Under the pieces are notes generated by a model, which saw nothing but the letters and a program-made list of their open reading frames with translations, was not told the DNA's origin and searched no databases. Source: DATBJG01 sp963790545 (GTDB lineage Bacteria > Acidobacteriota > Vicinamibacteria > Vicinamibacterales > JAMQPK01). Taken from it: a DNA stretch of 64,000 nucleotides. Positions within the stretch are counted from its first letter, which is position 1; every line of letters starts with the position of its first letter. The stretch lies in contig CAWBPA010000016.1 of NCBI GenBank assembly GCA_963790545.1, positions 124,001-188,000 of the forward strand, read 5' to 3'. A program made the translations under genes and the position numbers. Shown one piece after another: positions 36,750-45,335 of the stretch.

Positions 36750-36808
36750 GGCGGACCCGAAGGGTCCGCCCTACGTACAGTACGTAGGGCGGGCCTTTCA
36801 GGCCCGCC
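36750..36808. repeat. Three consecutive perfect hairpins
   Basis: GGCGGACCC-GAA-GGGTCCGCC, then CTACGTAC-A-GTACGTAG, then GGCGGGCCT-TTC-AGGCCCGCC follow one another in the 78-bp gap between propeller genes 6 and 5. Related stems followed by CTACG occur at 1888, 38184 and 63343. Confidence 0.9.
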
Positions 36809-36816
36809 GCACGTAA

Positions 36817-38145
36817 TTACTTTGCGGCAATGCTGTACAGGTACTTGTATCCCCGCAAATAGATCTCGTTATCCACGACCGCCGGCGACGCATCGAACCC
36901 ATCGTCGAGCGTGTTCTTTGCGACGACCTCGAACGATGGACTGTTTTTGATCACGAGCGTCGTCCCCTCGCGGCCTGGAATGTAAACCCGGCCGCCGGCT
37001 CCAACCGGCGAGGCAAACACGTTCGGGACACCGTCGAGCCGCTGAAGCTGAAAATGCGGCTTGCCTGTCTTCGCGTCGAACGCCGAAAGGATGCCCGAGT
37101 TGCTCTTGAGAATGTAGAGAATCCCGTCGTACAGGAGGGGCGATGGCACATACGGCGTGTCGCGGTCGAGCGTCCAGGCGATGGCGCTCGTGCCGGAAAT
37201 ATCGCCTTTGGCATCGGCGAGCCTGATTGCTTTGAGGTTGTTTCCCCGGAAGCCGCTCGTGGCGAAGACCATCCCTTCGGCCGTAACCGGAGACGGAATG
37301 GCGTTCATCGTCAATCCCTGCGCGTGCCAGACCACGTCGCCGGTTTCGAGATCGTAACTGCGGAGCCGGTTCATACCAGCCACAACCACCTGCGCGCGGC
37401 CGGAGTGTTCGACAATGAGCGGAGTCGCCCATGTATCGATTTCCTCGCGATTGGCGCGCCAGAGTTCCTTGCCGGTTCGCTTGTCGAGCGCCGTAATGAA
37501 CGACTGACCTTGATGATCCCAGACAACGACGATCCGGTTCCCGTGCAGCGCCGGCGTGCTCCCTTCACCAAATTGCTGCCGCATTTGCTTGTCGCCGAGA
37601 TCCTTGTCCCAGACGAGCTTGCCGTCCATGTCGTAGGCAAACAGGCCGCGAGACTCGAAGTAGGCAAACACATGTTCGCCATCGGTGATGGCCGAGCTCG
37701 ACGACCACGTCCCGTTCTCCGAATGCGAAGCCTCATGCGGCCGCTCTTCACGTGCCGTGCGTTCCCAGATGACGCGCCCATCGCGCCGGTTGATTGCAAG
37801 CAAGACAAAGCGGTGGACCTCGCGTGGCTCGGCGCCACCCCGCGGCGAATGCGACGCCTCGATCGGCACGCCAACGGGTACGGCGGTTGGCAGAAAGACT
37901 CGATCACCCCAGATCACGGGCGACGCCATGCCGCGTCCGGGAATTTCAATCTTCCACCGGATGTTTTTTGTCTCGCTCCATTCGGCCGGCGGATCGGCGT
38001 GCTTCGAAACGCCGGTTGCGCTCGGCCCCCGCCACTGGGGCCAGTAACGGTCGGCTGCGGGAGCCTGCGTCATGGCCACCGATGCCAACCACGTCGCAAC
38101 TGTTCCGACGCCGAGAACGATCGCTGCGCTCCGTCTCAATTCCAC
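36817..38145 (-). CDS. PQQ-like beta-propeller protein (paralog 6)
   Basis: 442 residues; signal peptide (AIVLGVGTVATWLASVAM) then YWPQWRGPSATGVSKHADPP. It shares KIEIPGRGMASPVIWGDRVF with its neighbours. Blades include FAYDMDGKLVWDKDLGDKQM and ITALDKRTGKELWRANREE. A histidine/serine-rich insert near residue 95-145 (VPIEASHSPRGG, EERPHEASHSENG) sets it apart. Exported, periplasmic; function unknown. A hairpin-like GGGCGGGCCT…AGACCCGCCC lies just upstream at about 38180-38205. Confidence 0.9.
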   Translation of the reverse strand: MELRRSAAIVLGVGTVATWLASVAMTQAPAADRYWPQWRGPSATGVSKHADPPAEWSETKNIRWKIEIPGRGMASPVIWGDRVFLPTAVPVGVPIEASHSPRGGAEPREVHRFVLLAINRRDGRVIWERTAREERPHEASHSENGTWSSSSAITDGEHVFAYFESRGLFAYDMDGKLVWDKDLGDKQMRQQFGEGSTPALHGNRIVVVWDHQGQSFITALDKRTGKELWRANREEIDTWATPLIVEHSGRAQVVVAGMNRLRSYDLETGDVVWHAQGLTMNAIPSPVTAEGMVFATSGFRGNNLKAIRLADAKGDISGTSAIAWTLDRDTPYVPSPLLYDGILYILKSNSGILSAFDAKTGKPHFQLQRLDGVPNVFASPVGAGGRVYIPGREGTTLVIKNSPSFEVVAKNTLDDGFDASPAVVDNEIYLRGYKYLYSIAAK

Positions 38146-38227
38146 GAGGCCTCCGAGTATGGGTTAAGAAAGGTCAAGGGCGGGCCTAAAGACCCGCCCC
38201 TACGAGTGGGGGACCTTTGACCTTGTC

Positions 38228-39505
38228 TTATCGCCCTATGGCGACGAGATTCCGTTCGGTCCGGATGTACCAACGCCCATCCACCAGGGCGGGAGACGCC
38301 AGGGTCGGCTCGCCAATTTGATTGACGTGAAGCAGTTCGAACTTGGGTCCGGCACGCAGCACGAACGTTTCCCCGTCATCGTTCGTGAAAAACACCTTTC
38401 CGTCCACGGCAACCGGGGATGCCGAAAATCCTTCACGCTGCGCCACGCCAAGCCGCCCCTGCCACATGACCTTGCCCGTGGCCGCCTCGAAGCAGGTGAC
38501 GATGCTGGCCATGTCGTTCACCATGTAGAGATACTCACCGTACAAGATGGGCGACGGAACAAAGGGGGATCCTCGCGGGCTCGACCAGACCACGTGACTC
38601 TTGGTGACATCGCCGCTGCCGCCTGGCCGAATTGCGAGTGTCGGGCCAGCCCTCCCCGACGAGCAGAACAGCATGCCGTAGCCCACGACGGGCGTGGGGA
38701 TCACTTCATAGAGGTTGCCGGCGCAGCGCCACAACTCCTTTCCGGCGTCCGGATCGTACGCATGCACCCGTTGCTGACTGCTGACAATGATCTCGTCGTG
38801 ATCGGCCACGCGAATCGCAATGGGCGTTCCCCAGCCGACGCTCGCCTCGCGACTGGTTCGCCAGAGCTGCTGCCCGGTCCGCGTGTCGAACGCCGCAACG
38901 AACGAGCCGGCCCCGTGATCCTGATAGAGGATGATCCGGTTCTTGTACAGCAGCGGCGAGCCTGCGGTGCCGTGATACGCGTCCATGCGGCCCAGGTCGC
39001 GGTGCCATACGAGCTTGCCCTGCATATCGAACGCGACCAGTCCTCGGCCGCCGAACGAGACGTAAACACGCTCGCCATCGGTGGCGGCTGTCGCCGACGC
39101 GTGACCATTCTTTGGATGGTTCCAGGAATCGTTTCGTCCTTCCGGCGCAAAGCTTTCCCACAGCTGCTTACCGTCGGACCGGCTGAAGGCGATCAAAGAA
39201 AGGCGGCGGCCACCGTCGTACGCGCTGGTGATGAAGATGCGATCACCCCACACAATTGGCGACGAGTTCCCGCGGCCCTTGAGTGGGGTCTTCCATAACA
39301 CGTTCTGGGTGGCAGACCAGGTGTCCGGATAATCCTTCCCGCTGACCAATCCCTGGCCGGACGGCCCACGCCAGCGCGGCCAGTACCGGGCCCCTTCACC
39401 TTCGGTGGCCACCATCCGAACAGCAGCCTCCTGACTCGTGAGAGGCGCCGACGACAAACACGCCCACGCGATTGAGGCGGCGGTCAAAAGGATTCGAAGA
39501 GACAT
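38228..39505 (-). CDS. PQQ-like beta-propeller protein (paralog 7)
   Basis: 425 residues from the ATG at 39505; 14 extra codons upstream are possible but would run through a palindrome. The signal peptide is ILLTAASIAWACLSSAPLTS. The mature start is YWPRWRGPSGQGLVSGKDYP, and the following VLWKTPLKGRGNSSPIVWGD matches paralogs 5 and 6. It begins 58 bp after the FtsX-like permease gene on the same strand, so it could be the end of that operon or start its own. Confidence 0.9.
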   Translation of the reverse strand: MSLRILLTAASIAWACLSSAPLTSQEAAVRMVATEGEGARYWPRWRGPSGQGLVSGKDYPDTWSATQNVLWKTPLKGRGNSSPIVWGDRIFITSAYDGGRRLSLIAFSRSDGKQLWESFAPEGRNDSWNHPKNGHASATAATDGERVYVSFGGRGLVAFDMQGKLVWHRDLGRMDAYHGTAGSPLLYKNRIILYQDHGAGSFVAAFDTRTGQQLWRTSREASVGWGTPIAIRVADHDEIIVSSQQRVHAYDPDAGKELWRCAGNLYEVIPTPVVGYGMLFCSSGRAGPTLAIRPGGSGDVTKSHVVWSSPRGSPFVPSPILYGEYLYMVNDMASIVTCFEAATGKVMWQGRLGVAQREGFSASPVAVDGKVFFTNDDGETFVLRAGPKFELLHVNQIGEPTLASPALVDGRWYIRTERNLVAIGR

Positions 39506-39530
39506 CTGAGCATTATAGCCATCGATGTAG

Positions 39531-39552
39531 CGCGCATGCTTTAGCATGCGCG
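39531..39552. repeat. Perfect hairpin CGCGCATGC-TTTA-GCATGCGCG
   Basis: A 9-bp perfect stem with a 4-nt loop in the 57-bp gap between the permease stop and the start of paralog 7. It has no T-run, so it is probably a dispersed palindromic element rather than a terminator. Confidence 0.85.
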
Positions 39553-39562
39553 TCCTTGGGTT

Positions 39563-42500
39563 TCATTCAGCCTTCAGCGCCGGAAGCAGGGGCGATCGAA
39601 GCGCCGTCGTTGTGGCGCCGAGTGATGCGGTCAGTCCGACAACCAGAACGCTACCGAGCAACAACGCCAGCGAGACCAGAGGCAGGCGACCCCCGCGCTC
39701 CACAATAACGGGCGCAATCGCCACCAGCGCGCACACCGTGCCCATGACGAGGCCAGCGATCAGCAACCACACGTTTTCGGCAAGTACCATGCCCAGCACG
39801 TGGATACGCCGATAGCCCACCGCTTGCAGCAATGCCAGCTCTCGACGACGCTCGAGGACGTTGCGCATCAGCACGGCGCCCAGGCCCAGAGTGCCAAGAA
39901 GCAAACCGAGCCCGCCGAGTGTCTGGAACGTAGACAGATACGTGTTTTCGACGCGATGGAATTCTGCCAGCCGTTCGACCGTCGATTTGGCGTCGGCGCC
40001 AAAATCTGCGAGCGCGTCCTCGAGCGTGCGCGACACTTCGCCGGCTTGCTCGGGCGGAGCCTCGACGAGTGCAAACCGGTAGCCCTGATGATCGGGAAAG
40101 AGCCGCAGAAAGTTTGCCTGTGACATGAGCAGCTCGCCCTGAAACACGCTGTCGGCGAGTGCCGCAACCAGACGCAACCGGATCGTCTGGTCCCCTCGCG
40201 TCATCACAAACTCGTCGCCGAGCTTACGGTGCAGGACGTACGTCATGGAGTTCGCGTCGGCAATAACAGGAACGGCATCGTCCGGTTCGTCGCGATGGAG
40301 AAGCAGCCAGGGGTTTGCACGTTCGGCTTCGGTCACCGCCAATGACGATTGAAAGGCAAAGCGACCCTGAGCCAGGAAGCTGTCGCGCGGCGCGAGAATC
40401 CTCGGGTTTTTGGGCTCGTACAGATTCAGGCAGCTCGCGTCCTCCCCCGGCAGCAACCGGAACGGTTCGAGCGTTGCTGAATCAAGGTTCGTGAGGCCGA
40501 GGATCCGGCGCCCCTCGGCGTCGTTTGGATCGTGAACGATAGGGATCAAAGTGTCGATCTGAAGCGCGTACCCCCCGACGCCGGAGTGGCGATCGGTCGC
40601 GGAGATTCGATTGTCACGACGAAACGCGTCCACCGAGATGAGCATGAACGTGGCCGCCGCCACAACCGCAACAGCCAGCACGCTGCGACCGGGCCTGTAG
40701 GTGACGTTGCGAGCGCCAAGACGGGTCACAGGAATCCAGCCGCGCCCTGCGAGCACGTGATGCCCGGCTCGCCGGAGCCAGAACGCCAGAAAACTCAGAC
40801 AGGCGCCGAGACTCGCCGCACCGGCACCGAAGAACCCACCGGTCTGGCCGATCAATCCACCAAGAGTCGCTGCCACGAGCGCCACGCCGACGAGACCAAG
40901 CGCCACGGCCGCCATCAGGAACACCCGTCGGCCGCGAGGCTCATCCTGACGCGCCGAATGGCTCGCGAGCTGGCCCGCAAGAAGACTCCGATCGGACACT
41001 CGCCGAAGCGTTCGCAACGTGGCCCAGATGCAAATGAGCGCTGCAGCCACGCCACCGATCGCTCCAGCAGCAAGTGACACGGGCGATATGTGCAACGTGA
41101 GAGCCGTCGTGCCCACGGCATCGACCCACCAGGTTCCGAGCGCGGTCATGATGAGAAACGCATAGGCGACGGCGCCAACAACACCGGCTGCGCTGCCGAG
41201 CAGCGACAGTAAGAACCCCTCTTTCATGAAGAGGCGCCGGACCGTCTGTGGTCGGAATCCGAGAGCGCGGAGAAGCCCGATTTCCCGGGCACGCTGCTCG
41301 ATGCTCAGCTTGAAGAAGAGCGCCGCGAGGAGCAGTGCCGACACCACGAGAAAGAAACTGAAATACACGAAGTACTCACCGAAGTCGGTGGCTCCGCGAG
41401 ACGCCTCGAGACCCTCGGCCAGAACATTCTGAACGGTCAGGCCCATCGCCAGCGGATCGACCCGTTCGCGAAGTACGCGACCGTACTGTTGAAACACAGC
41501 CTCGCGTTCGTTCTCGTCTTGAACGTCGCTCTCGAGGCGCATCGAGGTCATCGCGCCATAGCGCGATCCCCAAAGCGTCTGACCGATTGCAAGCGGGATG
41601 AACGCCTTGGGCGTGGTTCGATATGTTTGCCAATACTGCTCGTCGATCTTTCGCACACGCCTCAGGTCGAGTGGAAACGGGGGATCCCAGTCTTCCAGCG
41701 TGGGTGAGTCGCTGATGCCCGGATAGACCGGCGCCAGATCGCTGTCCGCACGATCGACCGGCACGATGCGGCTCACGGAGAATTCCGTCGTGCGCGTGAG
41801 CAGTCGGCCCGATTCTTCCCAGACGTAGTATTCAAGCGTGACCGGATCGCCGGGCCTGACCTTCAGATCGTCGGCCGCCCAACTGTTCAGGACAATTGGC
41901 GGCCGACCTGACGCACCCTCGACGGTATCGGCTTTTGCCGAAGGCTGACTCGGGTCGAGATCGATGGCCGTCACGAGGGAATAAGGAATCTCACGGTCGC
42001 CGCTTCGAATGGCATTGGCCAGATACGTCAACACAGGCCGCGCCCGCAGGCGGGTTCCGCTAGCCGCTTCCCGAGCGGCGCGCGCCTGCACATCGGTGAG
42101 CAATCCGGCGTCAGACTCGACGGACAGTGCCGGGCGACGCAGGCCGGCGTCGGGTGCAACGGCCACTGCGCCGTAGCGCGGGGGCTCTAGCCCCCGCGAT
42201 AACGGCCGCAGGCGCAACCCGAGATCCTCGAGACGCGCTTCACTCCGAACCGCCGTGAGAAGTGCATCCGTTGTTCCTTCGTCCGCCGGTGACCTGGCCG
42301 CAACCAGAAGCGCATTGACTCGACCTTTCACTTCCAGTTCCTGTTGCAGACGTGGGAGCGGAACGAACACCGCGCGCACTTCGCCCTGCCGCGGTTGCAA
42401 CGAGAACTCCCCGAGAGAATCAGGCGATACGACCGCGCGTACGGTCAGACGCAACGTACGGCCGAGGTCCTCCTTTCGGCCGAACAAGGACTCGATCGGG

Positions 42501-42991
42501 ATGTCGGTGGGACGCTGAAGACGGACGAGAATCGTCCCTCCAGGCTCCACGCCAACCTCTTTCGCGAGCGCGGGGCTGACCAGTGCGTCGCGATCGCCCG
42601 GCCGTTCGACACCGGTCACCTGATGGAACCGCCAGAATCGATCGTCCACACCGTACACAGCCACCTGTCCGGCGCGCTGGGTCCCCGATTGCGTGGTGAC
42701 GAAACCCTGGGCAATCACGATTGGCGCAATCCCCGTGAAGCGCGCCGCGAATTCACGATGCGCTCGCATGCGCTCGGCCAGATCTTCCGAGAAGAATCCT
42801 GTCGAGATGATGATGTGATCGGTGGCGCCGAGACGCTGAAAGACGAGATCGCGAAGGCTACCGCGAACCGAGTCGCCAACGAGCAGCGCCCCCGCAAGCA
42901 CAGCGACCGCCGTTGCCACGCCAAGCACGACGGCAAGATTCGTGCGCCAGTAGTAGGCCACGCCTCGAAGGACGAGGTTGTTGGGGGTCAT
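39563..42991 (-). CDS. ABC transporter permease, FtsX/LolE-like, large
   Basis: 1142 residues. The N-terminal helix (NLAVVLGVATAVAVLAGALL) is followed by a long periplasmic MacB/PCD-like domain (about residues 45-500). Three FtsX helices follow (from YFSFFLVVSALLLAALFFKL, with the marker REIGLLRALGFRPQTVRRLF). A second large domain and another FtsX core end the protein (RRELALLQAVGYRRIHVLGM). It is coupled to the ABC ATPase upstream. Such permeases move lipoproteins or other envelope substrates without pumping through the membrane. Residues RLRPLSRGLEPPRYGAVAV are encoded by a palindrome inserted at 42177. Confidence 0.9.
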   Translation of the reverse strand: MTPNNLVLRGVAYYWRTNLAVVLGVATAVAVLAGALLVGDSVRGSLRDLVFQRLGATDHIIISTGFFSEDLAERMRAHREFAARFTGIAPIVIAQGFVTTQSGTQRAGQVAVYGVDDRFWRFHQVTGVERPGDRDALVSPALAKEVGVEPGGTILVRLQRPTDIPIESLFGRKEDLGRTLRLTVRAVVSPDSLGEFSLQPRQGEVRAVFVPLPRLQQELEVKGRVNALLVAARSPADEGTTDALLTAVRSEARLEDLGLRLRPLSRGLEPPRYGAVAVAPDAGLRRPALSVESDAGLLTDVQARAAREAASGTRLRARPVLTYLANAIRSGDREIPYSLVTAIDLDPSQPSAKADTVEGASGRPPIVLNSWAADDLKVRPGDPVTLEYYVWEESGRLLTRTTEFSVSRIVPVDRADSDLAPVYPGISDSPTLEDWDPPFPLDLRRVRKIDEQYWQTYRTTPKAFIPLAIGQTLWGSRYGAMTSMRLESDVQDENEREAVFQQYGRVLRERVDPLAMGLTVQNVLAEGLEASRGATDFGEYFVYFSFFLVVSALLLAALFFKLSIEQRAREIGLLRALGFRPQTVRRLFMKEGFLLSLLGSAAGVVGAVAYAFLIMTALGTWWVDAVGTTALTLHISPVSLAAGAIGGVAAALICIWATLRTLRRVSDRSLLAGQLASHSARQDEPRGRRVFLMAAVALGLVGVALVAATLGGLIGQTGGFFGAGAASLGACLSFLAFWLRRAGHHVLAGRGWIPVTRLGARNVTYRPGRSVLAVAVVAAATFMLISVDAFRRDNRISATDRHSGVGGYALQIDTLIPIVHDPNDAEGRRILGLTNLDSATLEPFRLLPGEDASCLNLYEPKNPRILAPRDSFLAQGRFAFQSSLAVTEAERANPWLLLHRDEPDDAVPVIADANSMTYVLHRKLGDEFVMTRGDQTIRLRLVAALADSVFQGELLMSQANFLRLFPDHQGYRFALVEAPPEQAGEVSRTLEDALADFGADAKSTVERLAEFHRVENTYLSTFQTLGGLGLLLGTLGLGAVLMRNVLERRRELALLQAVGYRRIHVLGMVLAENVWLLIAGLVMGTVCALVAIAPVIVERGGRLPLVSLALLLGSVLVVGLTASLGATTTALRSPLLPALKAE
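42177..42198. repeat. Palindrome inside the permease gene
   Basis: CGCGGGGGC-TCTA-GCCCCCGCG, a perfect 9-bp stem, read in frame within the first periplasmic domain. It looks like a dispersed palindromic element that inserted without breaking the frame. Confidence 0.8.
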
Positions 42992-43005
42992 TGGTAGTTT
43001 TGAGT

Positions 43006-43035
43006 TCTCAGTTTTCAGTTTTCAGTTCTCTTTCA
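43006..43035. repeat. Heptamer array (CAGTTTT)
   Basis: TCTCAGTTTTCAGTTTTCAG with a 7-bp step spans the junction of the ABC ATPase and permease genes. The ATPase's last codons (AAA GAG AAC TGA) lie inside it. Confidence 0.85.
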
Positions 43036-43735
43036 GCCGTCCATCGACCAACTCGAACCGAATGGGAAATTGCGACGCCAGCCTGGCACTGTGCGTCACC
43101 ACGATCAAAATGTTCTTCAACCGATGATGGAGATCGATGAGCAGATTGGCCACGACGTCCGCTGAAACAGGATCGAGGTTGCCCGTTGGTTCGTCGCACA
43201 AGACGAGCTGCGGCTGACGGATAAGCGCGCGCGCGATTGCAACCCGCTGTTTTTCACCCCCCGAGAGTTCCCCCGGACGATGGTCGAGACGACTGGTCAA
43301 TCCGACCTGATCGACGAGCGACCGTGCCCGGCTCGACTCGTCGGCCTTCTCCCCGACCGTGCTCCCCCGCGCCACCAGGGTGGGCAGGAGCACGTTTTCG
43401 AGCACGGAGCACTGCGGCAGCAGACAGTGATCCTGAAAGACGAACCCGATCTGCGCGTTCCGAAAATCGGCCAGTTCGGATGGGCTCAAGGTGTAAAGAT
43501 CATGCGCGCCCAGTCGTACGAGGCCGCTCGATGGTGGTTCGAGGCCGCCAACGACGTAGAGCAACGTGCTCTTTCCGCTCCCCGATGGCCCGGTAATGGC
43601 GGCGGCATCACCAGGGCTGAGCGAACAGCTCGCGTCCGACAACACCGTGAGCGGCCCGCGAGGCGTCGAATACTGCTTGGTTACGTTCGCGACTTCGAGC
43701 AAGGCGTCAGGCCACGGACGCGGCTGGGTCCGCAT
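43022..43735 (-). CDS. ABC transporter ATP-binding protein (LolD/MacB-type)
   Basis: 237 residues. Walker A GPSGSGKST is near residue 49, the Q-loop is in FVFQDHCLLPQCSVLENVLL, the signature LSGGEKQRVAIARAL near 158 and Walker B LVLCDEPTGNLDP near 178. The pattern matches the LolD/MacB group, which pairs with FtsX-type permeases; the permease gene follows. Its 5' end overlaps the glycosyltransferase gene by 29 bp, which suggests translational coupling. Confidence 0.93.
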   Translation of the reverse strand: MRTQPRPWPDALLEVANVTKQYSTPRGPLTVLSDASCSLSPGDAAAITGPSGSGKSTLLYVVGGLEPPSSGLVRLGAHDLYTLSPSELADFRNAQIGFVFQDHCLLPQCSVLENVLLPTLVARGSTVGEKADESSRARSLVDQVGLTSRLDHRPGELSGGEKQRVAIARALIRQPQLVLCDEPTGNLDPVSADVVANLLIDLHHRLKNILIVVTHSARLASQFPIRFELVDGRLKEN

Positions 43736-45038
43736 GGGACGTCGCGCCGCGCTTCAGCAGCGCGTTGTAGACGTCGAGCAGGACATCTGCTGACTTCGCG
43801 ACTGAATAGTGCGCGCGCACCCCGTGGAATGCGCGCTGACCGAGGCTCCTCGCGGTCGCGCGATCCTGCCAGAGAGTCTGCAGGCCTTCGGCAAGACTGT
43901 CGGGATCGTCCGGATTCACCAGCAGCCCTCCACCGGTCCGTTCGACAATCTCCACGAACGCGCCGCGCCTGGGCTGGACGACCGGCACACCAGCGGCCAT
44001 GGCTTCGAGCAGGAACATCCCCTTCGGTTCGTCGTACGTCGCGGGCACGGAGAGCACATCAAGGGTCCGAAGGAAGGCAAGCTTTCCAGCGCGGTCGAGC
44101 GCCCCTCGATAGACGAACTCACCGGCCAGGCCGGCTTTTTCGAGTGTCCGACGTATCTGGTTCAAATATGGCTCGTGCACCCGCCCGAGATAGCCCGCGG
44201 CTTCCAGTCTCGCAGGGTGCGAGGCCGTCCTACGCCTGAACCTCGCGTACGCGTCTGCCAACACGTGCAGGCCCTTCTCCGGCGCAATCCGCGCGAAATA
44301 CCCGACCGAAAACCCATCGTTCCCCTCACTGGCCGGACGGACCTCGTAGCCCGCCATGTTGATGCCGAGCGGAACCACGCTTATCCGCGCCGTCGGTATT
44401 TCGAGCAGCCGCGTCATGAACGCCGCGCAATAGTCGCTGACGGCAATGAAGCGATCGACGTGTTCCACCTGGCTGCGAATAAGCGCAAGCGCCTGCTCTC
44501 GGTACCGGCCAGGAAGGCCGTCGAGGAACAGTTCCTCCCCCTGGAGCGTGCAGCAGACAGGACGTCCGACGGCACGTTTCAAAGGTGCTGCCAGCGCGAT
44601 GAGCAGCGAGTTGGGCAGATTCATCACGTCGGGGACGGGCTCGTCACGCATCCAATCGAGCAGCTTCTCGAACTCTTTTCGCAGCGTCCCGCGTTCCCCC
44701 TCCAGCATCGAGATGGTCATGTCGCCGAGAAACGCCGGCTCGGTGGACGTGCCGCGGCTTGCAAACGCCCGGATAAGACCCGGTGAATCCCAGAGACGAT
44801 CGAGCAGCCGCGGCGTCTTGCGGAACAGTGCGGCGTGCTGCTGCAGGTACACGCTGATTCCACCAAATAACACGCGTCCACTGCTCACGTTGGGTTCGTC
44901 GGTGAGCGTCGGCGTGTACAACGGGACGAGCGACACGTCATGTCCACGTGCGATCAGCTCGGCCGCCAGCGCGTTGTCGCGGAAGCAGCTGCCGCAATAC
45001 ATGCTCGCGGCGCCGGCGGTGATGGAGAGGATTTTCAT
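43707..45038 (-). CDS. Glycosyltransferase, GT4 family
   Basis: 443 residues with a two-domain GT-B layout. The N-terminus LSITAGAASMYCGSCFRDNA contains a conserved cysteine stretch seen in a bacterial GT4 subgroup. The C-terminal domain has VGYFARIAPEKGLHVLADAY and the donor-binding EX7E region DEPKGMFLLEAMAAGVPVVQ. It transfers a sugar from a nucleotide donor in the cytoplasm; the acceptor is unknown. First gene of a likely operon with the ABC ATPase and FtsX-like permease, so its product may be exported or anchored by them (inferred). Confidence 0.9.
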   Translation of the reverse strand: MKILSITAGAASMYCGSCFRDNALAAELIARGHDVSLVPLYTPTLTDEPNVSSGRVLFGGISVYLQQHAALFRKTPRLLDRLWDSPGLIRAFASRGTSTEPAFLGDMTISMLEGERGTLRKEFEKLLDWMRDEPVPDVMNLPNSLLIALAAPLKRAVGRPVCCTLQGEELFLDGLPGRYREQALALIRSQVEHVDRFIAVSDYCAAFMTRLLEIPTARISVVPLGINMAGYEVRPASEGNDGFSVGYFARIAPEKGLHVLADAYARFRRRTASHPARLEAAGYLGRVHEPYLNQIRRTLEKAGLAGEFVYRGALDRAGKLAFLRTLDVLSVPATYDEPKGMFLLEAMAAGVPVVQPRRGAFVEIVERTGGGLLVNPDDPDSLAEGLQTLWQDRATARSLGQRAFHGVRAHYSVAKSADVLLDVYNALLKRGATSHADPAASVA

Positions 45039-45335
45039 TCTTTAGTTCGCATGGGGCCCCACCCCCATGCGCTGCCGTCGCTTACGCTCCGGATCTTGAT
45101 ACGCACGTTCTGCTGCTTCAGTCAGCATCGGCGGGCCCCACCCCAATGACCTGTACCTCGCGCCTGGCGCTCGGCGTACTTCGCCACAACGATCCGCTCA
45201 GTCAACTGTCTGACGGAGGCCCCACCCCCACGCGGTACTCACGTTCTGCTGATCAAAGCCTTACCACGGAGGTCACAGAGGTCACAAAGAAATATTTTGA
45301 GTTTCTCTGTGTCCTCTGTGTCCTCTGTGGTGAAA
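45039..45335. repeat. Repeat-filled gap: GGCCCCACCCC words and CACAGAGG hairpin
   Basis: Three copies of GGCCCCACCCC(C)A and two of ACGTTCTGCTG lie in the first part. From about 45262, ACGGAGGTCACAGAGGTCAC and the complementary CTCTGTGTCCTCTGTGTCC, then CTCTGTGGTG, form a long hairpin reaching to the aldehyde dehydrogenase stop codon. No gene is seen. Confidence 0.8.
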
